Below, piece by piece: positions 28,464 to 38,002 of a DNA stretch of 64,000 nucleotides; the first letter of the stretch is position 1; each line of letters begins with the position of its first letter. The notes under the pieces are model-generated. The model was not told the origin of the DNA, searched no databases, and saw only the letters and a list, made by a program, of their open reading frames with translations. The DNA comes from CATQHW01 sp965215345. GTDB taxonomy: Bacteria > Spirochaetota > Spirochaetia > SZUA-6 > Bin103. The stretch spans positions 806,001-870,000 of the forward strand of contig CBDCDL010000001.1 of NCBI GenBank assembly GCA_965215345.1, written 5' to 3'. Position numbers and translations under genes: made by a program.

Positions 28464-28515
28464 GGCGGGAATCGCCTCCCTTTGCCGTGACCATACTACA
28501 GTTCCCGGTCCGTGA

Positions 28516-29172
28516 CTACTCCCGGCGCCGATCGCGTGGCCCTCTCCGATTCGAGGGAGCCGGTCCCGTGTCACCTCTGAGGATGAAGAGCACCTGGGTG
28601 CTGCGCAGATTGGCGGCCACGGGGCCGATGCGGCGGCCGTTCCTGATGTCGATGACGGAGGTCACCGCCACGCGGTTCGCCCGGCAGTAGTCCAGGAAGT
28701 CGCTGCGGGTGCACAGGTGGATGTTCGGCGTGTCGTGCCATGCGTACGGGAGATCCCGCGAAGCCGGCATCCTGCCGCGCAGCAGGAGCGCCAGCCGGAT
28801 CCCCAGGTAGCCGAAGTTCGGAAACGACACAATCACCTGCCTGCCGACGCGGAGCATCTCGGCCAGCAGCTCGGGGGGCCGGTCGATCTGCTGCAGCGTC
28901 TGGTTCAGAACCACGTAGTCGTAGCTGCCTGAGGCGTGGTCGCGCAGGCCGTCGTTCAGGTTGCCCTGGAAGACGGTGATGCCGCGCGCCAGGCAGCGGA
29001 AGATCATCGCTTCCTCGATCTCCACGCCCAGTCCGTGCACGGACTTGAAGTCTCGCAGGCGGAGCAGCAACTCGCCGTCGCCGCATCCCAGGTCCAGCAC
29101 GGAGCTGCCTCGCTCGACGAGATCGACGATCAGGTCATAGTCCAGGTGTTGCCGGCGTTCGCTTGCGGCCAT
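28516..29172 (-). CDS. metW: Methionine biosynthesis protein MetW
   Basis: 218-aa SAM-dependent methyltransferase-fold protein of the MetW family. SAM motif I is VLDLGCGDGELLLRL; the family stretch is GVEIEEAMIFRCLARG and the block YDYVVLNQTLQQI. MetW is the usual partner of MetX in homoserine O-acetylation in Gram-negative bacteria. ATG 29172 lies 2 nt past the metX stop, so both are transcribed together. Its last residues, QVLFILRGDTG onward, include a basic tail. Confidence 0.9.
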   Translation of the reverse strand: MAASERRQHLDYDLIVDLVERGSSVLDLGCGDGELLLRLRDFKSVHGLGVEIEEAMIFRCLARGITVFQGNLNDGLRDHASGSYDYVVLNQTLQQIDRPPELLAEMLRVGRQVIVSFPNFGYLGIRLALLLRGRMPASRDLPYAWHDTPNIHLCTRSDFLDYCRANRVAVTSVIDIRNGRRIGPVAANLRSTQVLFILRGDTGPAPSNRRGPRDRRRE

Positions 29173-29174
29173 GG

Positions 29175-30347
<1,173 letters not shown>

Positions 30348-30402
30348 CCCGTTATCGGTGTACTGTGTCCTCGCCCGGAGCGATGCCCTGTACCGTCGGA
30401 CA

Positions 30403-31308
30403 TTGTATCAGCGCGTAGTCAGGCGGCGCACCGCCGCCCGGCTCCGGTCCCGGTTCGCGTGGGCCCGGTCGTTCGCGGCCATCGGCGCGGCAGTCATGGC
30501 CGCCGCCTGCGCCAGCACGCCGTCCCTTGACCGGGCGAGCCTCGGCGCGATGCCGGCCGACGTCGACGTGGCGGTGGCGGCGCACGTGGCGGCGCTGCGC
30601 GCCCCGCTTGCCGCGGTCGTCGAAGAAGCGGAGGTGCCGGTGCCGGGGTGGCTGTTCGAGCGCCTGGCCGTCGTGGTCGCCGGCGTCTACGTGGGCCCGG
30701 AGCCGGGCTACCTGATCTGGATGCGGGGTGTGGACCTGGACCGGGGCATGACGGCGCTCCTGCTGCTCAGTCCCGACTGGTTCTACGTGGCCGCACCGTT
30801 TCCGCACTACCGATCTGCCGATGCGGCGGCGTGGCTGCCCGGCGGCAACGTGCTGGTGATGACCAACCTGCCGCTGGACCGCGTGCAGCGCGCCTTCGAC
30901 GCCGCGGCGTTTTCGCTGCCCGCCGACGTGACGATCGAGGAAGGGGATGTCGACTTTCTGCTGGTGGTGCCCGATCTCACCGATGCGATCGACCGGCTGG
31001 TGCCCGATTCCGGACTGGACTTGGTCACCGAGGTGTTCCCGACCGAGGATGTCTGGCTGGCCGGTACCGCGTCGGCCGACGGGCTCGTCATCGTCGGCGC
31101 GATGCGTACCGCCGATCGCAACCTTGCGCGCCTGCTGGCGGCGTTCGCAAGCGGACAGTTGACGTTGGCGGACGTTCGGTTGCGGGCCGACGGAACGTGG
31201 GTCAGGCTTGCCGGCCTGATGCGGCACGACGAGTTGACGGCCGTGGCGCGCACGATGCTGAACCTGGAAGAGCTGGGTCCCGTCGGCGGGTCGGAGCGCG
31301 GGCCGTGA
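30403..31308 (+). CDS. Putative lipoprotein of unknown function
   Basis: About 301 aa. The N-terminus has a basic stretch (RRRTAARLRSRFAWAR), a hydrophobic core and a lipobox-like AAAC-AS, so it is probably a lipoprotein facing the periplasm or outer membrane. After cleavage it is acidic and alpha/beta in pattern; I recognise no family. The start is uncertain: TTG 30403 gives the most signal-like N-terminus, GTG 30358 is an alternative. The gene shares the metX divergent spacer and its stop overlaps hisH (GTGA), so it is cotranscribed with the hisHF pair. Confidence 0.65.
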   Translation: MYQRVVRRRTAARLRSRFAWARSFAAIGAAVMAAACASTPSLDRASLGAMPADVDVAVAAHVAALRAPLAAVVEEAEVPVPGWLFERLAVVVAGVYVGPEPGYLIWMRGVDLDRGMTALLLLSPDWFYVAAPFPHYRSADAAAWLPGGNVLVMTNLPLDRVQRAFDAAAFSLPADVTIEEGDVDFLLVVPDLTDAIDRLVPDSGLDLVTEVFPTEDVWLAGTASADGLVIVGAMRTADRNLARLLAAFASGQLTLADVRLRADGTWVRLAGLMRHDELTAVARTMLNLEELGPVGGSERGP

Positions 31309-31928
31309 GCGTCGCCATCGTCGACTACGCGGCCGGCAACCGCACCAGCGTTCAGAACGCGCTGCGCTTTCTGGGCGCCGACTTCACCGTGGCGTCGGAG
31401 CCGGCGGCGCTGCTCGACTCGGAACGGGTGATCTTCCCCGGCGTGGGCGAGGCGCGCGCAGCGATGGACGACCTGGCCCGCCGCGGCATGGACGAAGCGC
31501 TGCGCACGGTGAGTGCGGAAGGGCGTCCGCTGCTCGGCATCTGCATCGGCGCGCAGGTGCTGCTGCAGTTCTCCGCGGAGCGCGACACGACGTGTCTGGG
31601 GCTGATCCGCGGCCGGGCGGTCGCGTTCCCGGAACCCAGCCCGGGAGACGGGATGAAGGTCCCGCACATGGGGTGGAATCAGGTGCGGCAGGATCGCGTC
31701 CACCCGCTGTTCGACGGCATCCGGGACGGCGGCTCGTTCTACTTCGTGCACTCGTTCTACCCGCGCCCGGACGACGACTCGCTCGTGCTGGGCTCTACGG
31801 AGTACGGGGTTCGGTTCGCGTCGGCGTACGCCGCCGGCAATCTGGCTGCGGTGCAGTTCCACGCCGAGAAGTCGGGGCGGAACGGGCTCAAGCTGCTCGC
31901 CAACTTCCTGGAGTGGGACGGTGCTTGA
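31305..31928 (+). CDS. hisH: Imidazole glycerol phosphate synthase glutaminase subunit HisH
   Basis: 207-aa class-I glutamine amidotransferase that delivers ammonia to HisF. Nucleophile C80 in LLGICIGAQVLLQ, and the dyad His/Glu in AVQFHAEKSG near the C-terminus. The start, GTG 31305, overlaps the upstream stop by 4 nt; the end overlaps hisF by 8 nt. It may serve histidine synthesis or, if isolated from other his genes, a related reaction such as WbuY-type amidotransfer in surface-sugar synthesis. Confidence 0.9.
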   Translation: MSVAIVDYAAGNRTSVQNALRFLGADFTVASEPAALLDSERVIFPGVGEARAAMDDLARRGMDEALRTVSAEGRPLLGICIGAQVLLQFSAERDTTCLGLIRGRAVAFPEPSPGDGMKVPHMGWNQVRQDRVHPLFDGIRDGGSFYFVHSFYPRPDDDSLVLGSTEYGVRFASAYAAGNLAAVQFHAEKSGRNGLKLLANFLEWDGA

Positions 31929-32688
31929 GCGCCGCGTGATCGTCTGCCTGGACGTGCGCGACGGGCGCACCACCAAGGGCGTGCGCTTCGTGGACAACGA
32001 GGATGTGGGCGATCCGGTCGCCATGGCGCGGACGTACTACGAGCAGGGCGTGGACGAACTGGTCTTCTACGACATCACCGCGTCGGCGGAACGGCGCGAC
32101 ATCATGCTGGAGGTCGTGCGCGCGGTCGCCGCGCAGGTATTCATCCCGTTCGCGGTGGGCGGCGGCATCGGATCGCTGGAGCAGATGCAGGCGGTGCTCC
32201 TGGCCGGGGCGGAGAAGGTCAGCGTGAACTCGCCGGCCGTCCGCAACCCGCAGCTCATCGCCGAAGGGGCGGCGGCGTTCGGCCGGCAGTGCATCGTCCT
32301 GGGCATGGACGCGAAGCGCGACCCGGCGATGCCGAGCGGTTACCGCGTCTACATCGACGGGTTGCGCACCGCCACCGACCTGGACGCCCTGCAGTGGGGG
32401 CAGCGGGCCGTCGAGCTGGGTGCGGGCGAGGTGGTGCTCAACGCGATCGACACCGACGGCACGCAGGCCGGCTACGAGCTGACGGTGACGCGCATGCTCG
32501 CCGACCGGCTGCCGGTGCCGGTGGTAGCCTCGGGCGGGGCGGGATCGGCCGAGCACGTGGCGGAGGTGCTGACAGACGGTCACGCCGACGCCGCGCTGGT
32601 GGCCTCCATCGTCCACTACGGGACATGCACCGTGGGCGACATCAAGGAGCACCTGGCCGCGCGCGGCGTGCCGGTCCGCAGGGAGTGA
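31921..32688 (+). CDS. hisF: Imidazole glycerol phosphate synthase cyclase subunit HisF
   Basis: 255-aa TIM barrel. The conserved catalytic Asp D11 is in VIVCLDVRDGRTTKG, and the second acid is in VVLNAIDTDGTQAGYEL; phosphate loops are seen in AVGGGIGS and VASGGAGSAEH. GTG 31921 is the start, 8 nt inside hisH. Compared with biosynthetic HisF the CLDV(K/R)DG.VVKG motif reads GRTTKG and the AFFR/AIDRDG motif is well kept. No hisA, hisI or hisE neighbours lie in this window. Confidence 0.92.
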   Translation: MLERRVIVCLDVRDGRTTKGVRFVDNEDVGDPVAMARTYYEQGVDELVFYDITASAERRDIMLEVVRAVAAQVFIPFAVGGGIGSLEQMQAVLLAGAEKVSVNSPAVRNPQLIAEGAAAFGRQCIVLGMDAKRDPAMPSGYRVYIDGLRTATDLDALQWGQRAVELGAGEVVLNAIDTDGTQAGYELTVTRMLADRLPVPVVASGGAGSAEHVAEVLTDGHADAALVASIVHYGTCTVGDIKEHLAARGVPVRRE

Positions 32689-32698
32689 TACCGGCTCC

Positions 32699-32728
32699 TT
32701 GCCGGTGCTCGCGGAGCGGCGCTATAAT
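32699..32728 (+). promoter_or_regulatory. Sigma-70-type promoter of the FmdB-like gene
   Basis: A -35 box TTGCCG (32699-32704), an 18-nt spacer and a perfect -10 box TATAAT (32723-32728) stand just before the ATG at 32747. Predicted transcription start is about 32735, giving a leader of only some 12 nt without a clear ribosome site. Confidence 0.7.
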
Positions 32729-32746
32729 GATTCCCGAAAAGTAACT

Positions 32747-33103
32747 ATGCCTACCTACGAGTACGATTGCGGCACCTGCGGAACCTTCGAGCAGTTCCAG
32801 CGGATCACCGAGGACCCGCTCTCCGACTGTCCGCGCTGCGGCAACGCGGTGCGGCGGCTGATATCGAGCGGGACCGGCGTCATCTTCAAGGGATCCGGGT
32901 TCTACTCGACCGATTCGCGCGCCTCCGGCAAGAGCAGCGACGGCAACGGCACGGAAGCGTCCAGGGCGGATGGCGACAGCGCCGTCAAGGACAATGCCGG
33001 CAAGGACAGCGCCGCCGGCGAGAGCAAGACCGACTCGAAGTCCGACACGAGCACGAAGACGAAGAAGAAGGAGCCGGCCGCCGCTACGGCGGCAAGGGAC
33101 TGA
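32747..33103 (+). CDS. FmdB-type zinc-ribbon protein
   Basis: 118-aa protein. The first 40 residues match the FmdB/DUF-type zinc ribbon: MPTYEYDCGTCG with CxxC, then DCPRCGNAVRRL with a second CxxC. The rest (from about 60) is a charged Ser/Asp/Lys-rich low-complexity tail ending in KKKEPAAATAARD. Some family members are regulatory, but the role is not established. ATG 32747; the gene ends 20 nt inside the convergent thiI gene. Confidence 0.85.
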   Translation: MPTYEYDCGTCGTFEQFQRITEDPLSDCPRCGNAVRRLISSGTGVIFKGSGFYSTDSRASGKSSDGNGTEASRADGDSAVKDNAGKDSAAGESKTDSKSDTSTKTKKKEPAAATAARD

Positions 33104-34271
33104 GCCGCTCCGCGCCCGGCGCGGTGCCGTCGGCAGCGGCGGCGATCAGCTCGTCGGCGTCCAGCGCCCGCAGGGCGCCGTGCATCTGCGTCATCTTCGG
33201 GCGGAGCACCGGGTGCCTGGCGGCGAACAGCGTGCAGCAGTCCGGATAGGGCAGCGTCGAGGTCTCGAAGGTGCCGATCGCCCGCGCGGTGCGCACGATC
33301 TCTTCCTTGTCCATGCCGATCAGCGGCCGCAGCACCGGCAGCTCGCTGGTGGAGTCGGTGAAGGCGATCGCCTCGCCGGTCTGGCTGGCCACCTGGCCCA
33401 GGCTCTCACCGGTGACCAGCGCCACCGCGCCGGTACGGCGCGCAAGTCGAGCCGCTGCCCGCATCATGCACGCGCGCAACAGCAGCGTGGAAAACCGGTC
33501 GGGAGCGCGCTGCTTGATGCGTTCCAGGACGGACGTAAATGAAATAGTGCACATCCGGGCATCGGGGACGTAGCGGTCCAGATGCCCGGCCAGCCGCTCC
33601 ACCTTGGCCAGCGCGTCGTCCGACGTGTACGGGTAGGAGTGGAAGTAGACGTGGTCGAGCGGCATGCCGCGCTTGCCCATCAGGTAGCCGGCGACCGGGG
33701 AGTCGATCCCGCCGGACAGCAGCAGGAGTCCGCGGGCGGACGCGCCCACCGGCAGGCCGCCGCGGCCCGGCGACGGCGGGCCGTACAGGTAGATCCGGTC
33801 GCGTACCTCCACGGACAAGACGAACCCCGGGGCGTGCACGTCGACGCCGAGCGCCGGCATGGCGGCGCGCACCCGATCTCCCAGGCGGCAGGCGATCCGG
33901 TATGACGTTTCAGGGTAGTCCTTGTCGCTGCGCCGCGCTTCGATCTTGAAGGTGGGAGCGGGCGCGGAGGCGGCCAGACGCCGGGCCAGCGCCACGGCGG
34001 CCTCGTCCATCAGCTCCGGGTCACGCGCGACCATCTCCGCCTCCGCGTACGAGACGATTCCGAACGTGTCGCCCAAGGCGCGGGCCACGTCCGCCGAATC
34101 GGTGTAGTCCTCCACGTACAGCCGTCCCCAGGCGCGCCGCACCCGGTGGGGGGTGCCTGCGAGTTGCCGGCGGATCTGCTGGATCAGCCGCTCTTCGAAT
34201 TGCCGGCGATTGGCTCCCTTGAGCGAGATCTCCCCGTACTTGACCAGGAACACCCGCGTCCCCGGTTTCAT
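33084..34271 (-). CDS. thiI: tRNA 4-thiouridine synthase ThiI
   Basis: 395-aa enzyme that thiolates U8 of tRNA, and may feed sulfur to thiazole synthesis. Domain order: N-terminal ferredoxin-like plus THUMP (MKPGTRVFLVKYGEISLKG onward), then the PP-loop ATPase SGGIDSPVAGYLMGKRG, then VTGESLGQVASQT. It lacks the C-terminal rhodanese domain, as many bacterial ThiI do, and ends shortly after YPDCCTLF, which holds the catalytic-disulfide type cysteines. ATG 34271 overlaps the cysteine desulfurase stop (ATGA), so sulfur donor and acceptor are coupled. Confidence 0.93.
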   Translation of the reverse strand: MKPGTRVFLVKYGEISLKGANRRQFEERLIQQIRRQLAGTPHRVRRAWGRLYVEDYTDSADVARALGDTFGIVSYAEAEMVARDPELMDEAAVALARRLAASAPAPTFKIEARRSDKDYPETSYRIACRLGDRVRAAMPALGVDVHAPGFVLSVEVRDRIYLYGPPSPGRGGLPVGASARGLLLLSGGIDSPVAGYLMGKRGMPLDHVYFHSYPYTSDDALAKVERLAGHLDRYVPDARMCTISFTSVLERIKQRAPDRFSTLLLRACMMRAAARLARRTGAVALVTGESLGQVASQTGEAIAFTDSTSELPVLRPLIGMDKEEIVRTARAIGTFETSTLPYPDCCTLFAARHPVLRPKMTQMHGALRALDADELIAAAADGTAPGAERLSPLPP

Positions 34272-35470
34272 GTCCGGCCGGCTTCCCGAGTCGCCGGGGC
34301 GGTGATCCGGCCGGCCACTTCCCGCAGCTCTTCCTGCAGCGCGGAGACGAATGCGTTGATCTCGTCCGCGGACGTCTGCGGCCCGATCGACACGCGCACC
34401 GCTCCGGCGGCCTGTTCCGGCGGCACGCGCATCGCCTCCAGCACGCGCAGCCGCTTGCGCGATCGGGTGGCGCAGGCGGAGCCGGGCGACACGCAGATGC
34501 CGCGGTCGCCGAGCAGCCGCACGGTCACCTCGGACGGCAGCGCCGGCACGGACAGCTTGAGGATGAACGGAGAGAACCGGGGGTCGCGCGCATCGCGGTC
34601 GGGCGGGATCAGCGTCACGTCCGGGAGCGGCCGGAGCCGTTCGATCAGGAGCGCCATGAGGTCCGCCGCGGCGGCGGCGTTTCGCTCCAGCGCGGACACG
34701 GCGGCGCCCGCCGCGGCGGCGAAGCCGGCGGCCCCGGCCACGTTCTCGGTGCCGGCGCGGCGTCCGCCCTCCTGCTCGCCGCCGGCCTGCATGAAGCGGA
34801 CCGGCGCGCCGGCCCGGACCCAGAGCGTCCCGACGCCGCGCGGACCGCCAATCTTGTGGGCGCTGAAGGAGGCGGCGTGCACATGCGGACCGAGCGGCAG
34901 CGGAACCTTGCCGAGCGCCTGCACCGCGTCGGTGTGGAACAGCGTGCGCGCGCCGGAGCGCCGCGCCTCATCCGCGACCGCAGCCGCTGCCTCGGCGACC
35001 GGCTGGATGGTGCCGGTCTCATTGTTGACCGTCTGCACCGAGACCAGGCAGGTGCGCTCGTCGAGCAACTCGCGCAGGCGGCCGACGTCGACCTCGCCCG
35101 CGCCGCCCACCGGCGCGCGGAGGACCCGGAACCCTGTCCGCTCAAGCAGCGTCGCCGGTCCCTCGATGGAGTCGTGCTCGACGACGCTGATCACCAGCGT
35201 GTCGCGGCGGGGCAGCCCGCGCTCCGGATGCAAGAGGGTCAGCACCGACTGCAGCATCAGGTTGTTGGACTCCGTCGCGCCGGACGTCAGCACCATCTCC
35301 GCCGGCTTCACCCCCAGGGTCGATGCCAGCCGCGCCCGCGCCGCGGCCAGCTCGGCCGCCGCCTGACGCCCGCGCGGATGAGGAGAAGAGGGGTTGGCGT
35401 GCCAGTCGCGTGCGGGCGCCAACGACTCCGGCAGCGTCGGTGCGGTCGCCGCCCAGTCCAGGTAGATCAC
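34268..35470 (-). CDS. Cysteine desulfurase (NifS/IscS family)
   Basis: 400-aa PLP enzyme that removes sulfur from cysteine. PLP lysine K206 in SFSAHKIGGP; active-site C333 in SPGSACATRS; ATESNN binds the cofactor phosphate. Group-I type with a short GSACxTRS loop. The start is GTG 35470 (VIYLDWAATAP), the usual family beginning; the longer open frame upstream has no plausible start. It likely donates sulfur to ThiI, encoded next and overlapping by 4 nt. Confidence 0.93.
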   Translation of the reverse strand: MIYLDWAATAPTLPESLAPARDWHANPSSPHPRGRQAAAELAAARARLASTLGVKPAEMVLTSGATESNNLMLQSVLTLLHPERGLPRRDTLVISVVEHDSIEGPATLLERTGFRVLRAPVGGAGEVDVGRLRELLDERTCLVSVQTVNNETGTIQPVAEAAAAVADEARRSGARTLFHTDAVQALGKVPLPLGPHVHAASFSAHKIGGPRGVGTLWVRAGAPVRFMQAGGEQEGGRRAGTENVAGAAGFAAAAGAAVSALERNAAAAADLMALLIERLRPLPDVTLIPPDRDARDPRFSPFILKLSVPALPSEVTVRLLGDRGICVSPGSACATRSRKRLRVLEAMRVPPEQAAGAVRVSIGPQTSADEINAFVSALQEELREVAGRITAPATREAGRT

Positions 35471-35545
35471 CGGGCCATGGTAGCCGACCGTTCGTTCGTC
35501 CGCGCGTCCGCGCCAGCGGATTGATCGCGGGTCGTCCGGCGTAGT

Positions 35546-36013
35546 ATGTTCGGGACAGCCATGCTGTTCTTCGGCTGGGGACCGTTCGGTTTTCTCACGC
35601 TGTTGGTGCCGGTGCTCCTGGCATTCGCGTTCCTGCGGCTCGGCACGACCATCTTCCGGCGCATTCAGGATGAGTCCGACGACGACCGGCATCTGCGCGG
35701 CCGTAGCGGAGTTCATCGCTACGCTGCCGATGAAGGAGTGACCGCCGAGCGGCGAGCGCCGTTTGGCGTGCAGAACCCCTTCGGCCGGCGGTCGCTGGAC
35801 AGCCGCGTGTTCCGGCTGGCCCATCGCAACGGCGGCCGGGTGACGGTCTCCCAGGTGGTGATGGAGACCGGCATGTCGCTGGAGCAGACCGAAGCGTACA
35901 TGGACCAACTCTGCGACGGCATACGCGTGCGCATGGAGGTCTCCGACGGCGGGCTGGTCACCTACGAATTCCCGGAGCTCACCGACCGCTTCGGCAGCGC
36001 CGGCCCGGCCTGA
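35546..36013 (+). CDS. Small membrane-anchored protein
   Basis: 155-aa protein: a single N-terminal membrane helix (about residues 7-30, FGWGPFGFLTLLVPVLLAFA), a basic linker, then an 80-residue soluble part with a winged-helix look (LDSRVFRLAHRNGGRVTVSQ, MSLEQTEAYMDQL). It has no recognised family. Start ATG 35546; a divergent cysteine desulfurase begins 75 nt away, so the spacer must hold both promoters. Confidence 0.7.
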   Translation: MFGTAMLFFGWGPFGFLTLLVPVLLAFAFLRLGTTIFRRIQDESDDDRHLRGRSGVHRYAADEGVTAERRAPFGVQNPFGRRSLDSRVFRLAHRNGGRVTVSQVVMETGMSLEQTEAYMDQLCDGIRVRMEVSDGGLVTYEFPELTDRFGSAGPA

Positions 36014-36027
36014 CGTCCGCGCGGCCG

Positions 36028-36804
36028 TTACGGCCGAATGTCGCCCAGCCGGGCGAAGATCGCCTCGGCCCCGATGTCGATGAGCGACATGTCGCCGCCG
36101 CACTGCAGCCACTGAGCGCCCCAGCCGGCCAGGCGCTGCGCGAGCTCCGGATCGGCCCCCAGTCCCGAGCCGGCGTACAGCCCGGCGTCGCGGGCGGTGC
36201 CGATGATCCGCTTCATCGCCTCTTCCACCTCCGGGTGGCCGAGCTCGCCCATGTGGCCGAGCGCTCCCGACAGGTCGTTCGGTCCCAGCACGATCGAAGC
36301 CAGGCCGTCGATGCGCACGATCTCGTCGATGGCGGCCAGCGCCTCGGCCGTCTCGATCTGGGCGACCGGGAACACGTCCGCGTCGGACCGCTCGATGAAG
36401 CCGGGGCCGGTCTCGCGGCCGTAGCGCGACTGCCGGCGGGGGCCGAACCCGCGCGTGCCGCGCGGCGGGTACAGGCAGGCATCCACGAAGGCGCGGATCT
36501 CCGCGACCGAGTGGGAGCGGGGCAGGATGACGCCGCCGGCGCCGGTGTCCAGGCACTTCTTCACCCAGGCGACGTCGCTCGACGGCACGCGCACGATGGC
36601 GGGCGTGGCGGTGGCGCGCGCCGCGATCAGGTGCGACTGCATGGACTCGAAGGTGAGCGCGGTGTGCTCCAGGTCGACCCACAGGAAGTCGTAGAGCTCG
36701 GCGATCGATTCGGTGACCGAGGGATCGGTGGTCGATATGCCGCAGCCGATGCAGACCTTGCCGGAGTCGAGCTGCGAGCGAAACGTGCGCATGGCGCTGA
36801 GCAT
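36028..36804 (-). CDS. HpcH/HpaI aldolase family protein
   Basis: 258-aa TIM-barrel class-II aldolase, of the 2,4-dihydroxyhept-2-ene-dioate/4-hydroxy-2-oxovalerate type. Metal/substrate motifs: FLWVDLEHTAL, the Glu in PVAQIETAEALAAI, and the loop VLGPNDLSGALG with Asp. It cleaves or forms 2-oxoacids using pyruvate. ATG 36804 with GAGGAGAA upstream. A stem-loop, CGGCCG-TTA-CGGCCG (36022-36036), overlaps its stop codon and could serve as a short terminator. Substrate not predictable. Confidence 0.88.
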   Translation of the reverse strand: MLSAMRTFRSQLDSGKVCIGCGISTTDPSVTESIAELYDFLWVDLEHTALTFESMQSHLIAARATATPAIVRVPSSDVAWVKKCLDTGAGGVILPRSHSVAEIRAFVDACLYPPRGTRGFGPRRQSRYGRETGPGFIERSDADVFPVAQIETAEALAAIDEIVRIDGLASIVLGPNDLSGALGHMGELGHPEVEEAMKRIIGTARDAGLYAGSGLGADPELAQRLAGWGAQWLQCGGDMSLIDIGAEAIFARLGDIRP

Positions 36805-36832
36805 GTGTGTTCTCCTCTTGCGACGCGGGATG

Positions 36833-37894
36833 CTACTCGACCGGCAAGTGCGCGACGACCCCCGCGTGGTCGGACGGCCACAGGCCGGAGGGCAGCCGGT
36901 CTTCAGCCGTGTCGCCCACGGTCAGCGTCCGGATGGAACCGGCCGGGTGCAGCGCCACGCCCTTCACGAAGATCTGGTCGGTCCGCGTGCTCAGCTCGCT
37001 CGCCTCGTTGCCGAGGTCGTCCGCCTGGCAGCAGGTGGCTCCGTCTCCCTCGGACTCGTTCTGCCAGACATCGACGTAGCCGGCCTCCAGAAGAATCCGG
37101 TAGGCCTCTCCTTCGGGGGCGGGGGTATTGAAGTCCCCCAGGAGGATGACGGGAAGCTCCTCGCCCGCCAGGGCCTCCACCAGCTCCTGCGCCTGCGCCA
37201 CGCGGGGACCCGGATCGACCGCCTCCAGGTGCGTGTTGACCACCCGGTAGGTGACGCCGTCGATCGTGGCGTCGATGGCGACGTAGCCTCGTGCGACGTC
37301 CAGCCCGAGCGGGGCGATCGGCAGCCCGGCGGCATAATTCGCTGCGGTGGGCCGTGTCACGACGACGTCACCGCGGGCCAGGAGCACGTCGAAGTCGGTC
37401 AGGCGCGCGTCGGTGACCGTGCCGTCGATGAGCATCGGCATCTCAAGGTCCATGTTCCGGACCTTCGCGGCTACCCGATAGTCCAGACCTCCCGCGTGAA
37501 GCGCGCTCATGAGGATCTCGAGATAGTCGAGGTCGATCTCCTCGGCGTTCGGCGACCGGTTGGTGAGGAAGTCGCTCGGGTCCTGCCGGCGGATCAGCTC
37601 GATCTCCTGCAGGCCGATGACGTGAGGCTGCGACTCCTTGACGATGGCGGCGATCGCCGCGGCGCGCGCCGGGAAATCGGAGGCGATCACGTTGCCGTAC
37701 AGCTCGCCGACGATCATCGGGATCCGGAACAGGTTCGTCGTTTCCAGCGCCGGCTCCGCGCTGCTGCCGACGTAGACGTTGTACGTCATCACCGTCAGAG
37801 GGACCTCCGGAGGCCGGTCGATCGTGCGGCATCCGGCCACGACGAGCAGAAGCGCGAACAGCGACAGAGCGATGACGATCCTGAGCCTCGACAT
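36833..37894 (-). CDS. Endonuclease/exonuclease/phosphatase family lipoprotein
   Basis: 353-aa secreted hydrolase. A lipobox signal peptide precedes the mature chain: SLFALLLVVAGC. The EEP fold is clear: GLQEIELIR, VVNTHLEAVDPG, ILLGDFNTPAPEGE (metal Asp and Asn) and the end SGLWPSDHAGVVAHL (catalytic Asp/His). The family includes DNase I-like, sphingomyelinase and inositol phosphatases; which one is not clear. ATG 37894 preceded by GGAGGAAACGC is a good start. It is the only gene on the minus strand here and its neighbours differ in direction. Confidence 0.88.
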   Translation of the reverse strand: MSRLRIVIALSLFALLLVVAGCRTIDRPPEVPLTVMTYNVYVGSSAEPALETTNLFRIPMIVGELYGNVIASDFPARAAAIAAIVKESQPHVIGLQEIELIRRQDPSDFLTNRSPNAEEIDLDYLEILMSALHAGGLDYRVAAKVRNMDLEMPMLIDGTVTDARLTDFDVLLARGDVVVTRPTAANYAAGLPIAPLGLDVARGYVAIDATIDGVTYRVVNTHLEAVDPGPRVAQAQELVEALAGEELPVILLGDFNTPAPEGEAYRILLEAGYVDVWQNESEGDGATCCQADDLGNEASELSTRTDQIFVKGVALHPAGSIRTLTVGDTAEDRLPSGLWPSDHAGVVAHLPVE

Positions 37895-37953
37895 GCGTTT
37901 CCTCCCGTTCGCGCGAGGGTAAATCACCGGTTCCGGACGAGCAATGCGGGCGG

Positions 37954-37987
37954 GGAAGGCCCGGTCTGGATCGGGCCGGGCCTTTCC
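37954..37987. terminator. Hairpin between divergent genes
   Basis: Imperfect inverted repeat: GGAAGGCCCGG (37954-37964) facing CCGGGCCTTTCC (37976-37987). It sits between the lipoprotein (minus) and the amidohydrolase (plus), so its purpose is uncertain: it may be a terminator-like relic, or a structured leader of the amidohydrolase whose ATG is at 38003. Confidence 0.35.
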
Positions 37988-38002
37988 GGCATCCTGCGCG
38001 CC

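Noticed and set aside
30348..30402. SAM riboswitch before metX
   Set aside because: The spacer of about 55 nt is too short and shows no conserved SAM-aptamer pattern.
34268..36682. Minus-strand open frame of 804 codons
   Set aside because: The true cysteine desulfurase begins at GTG 35470; the rest crosses the membrane protein and aldolase genes in antisense.
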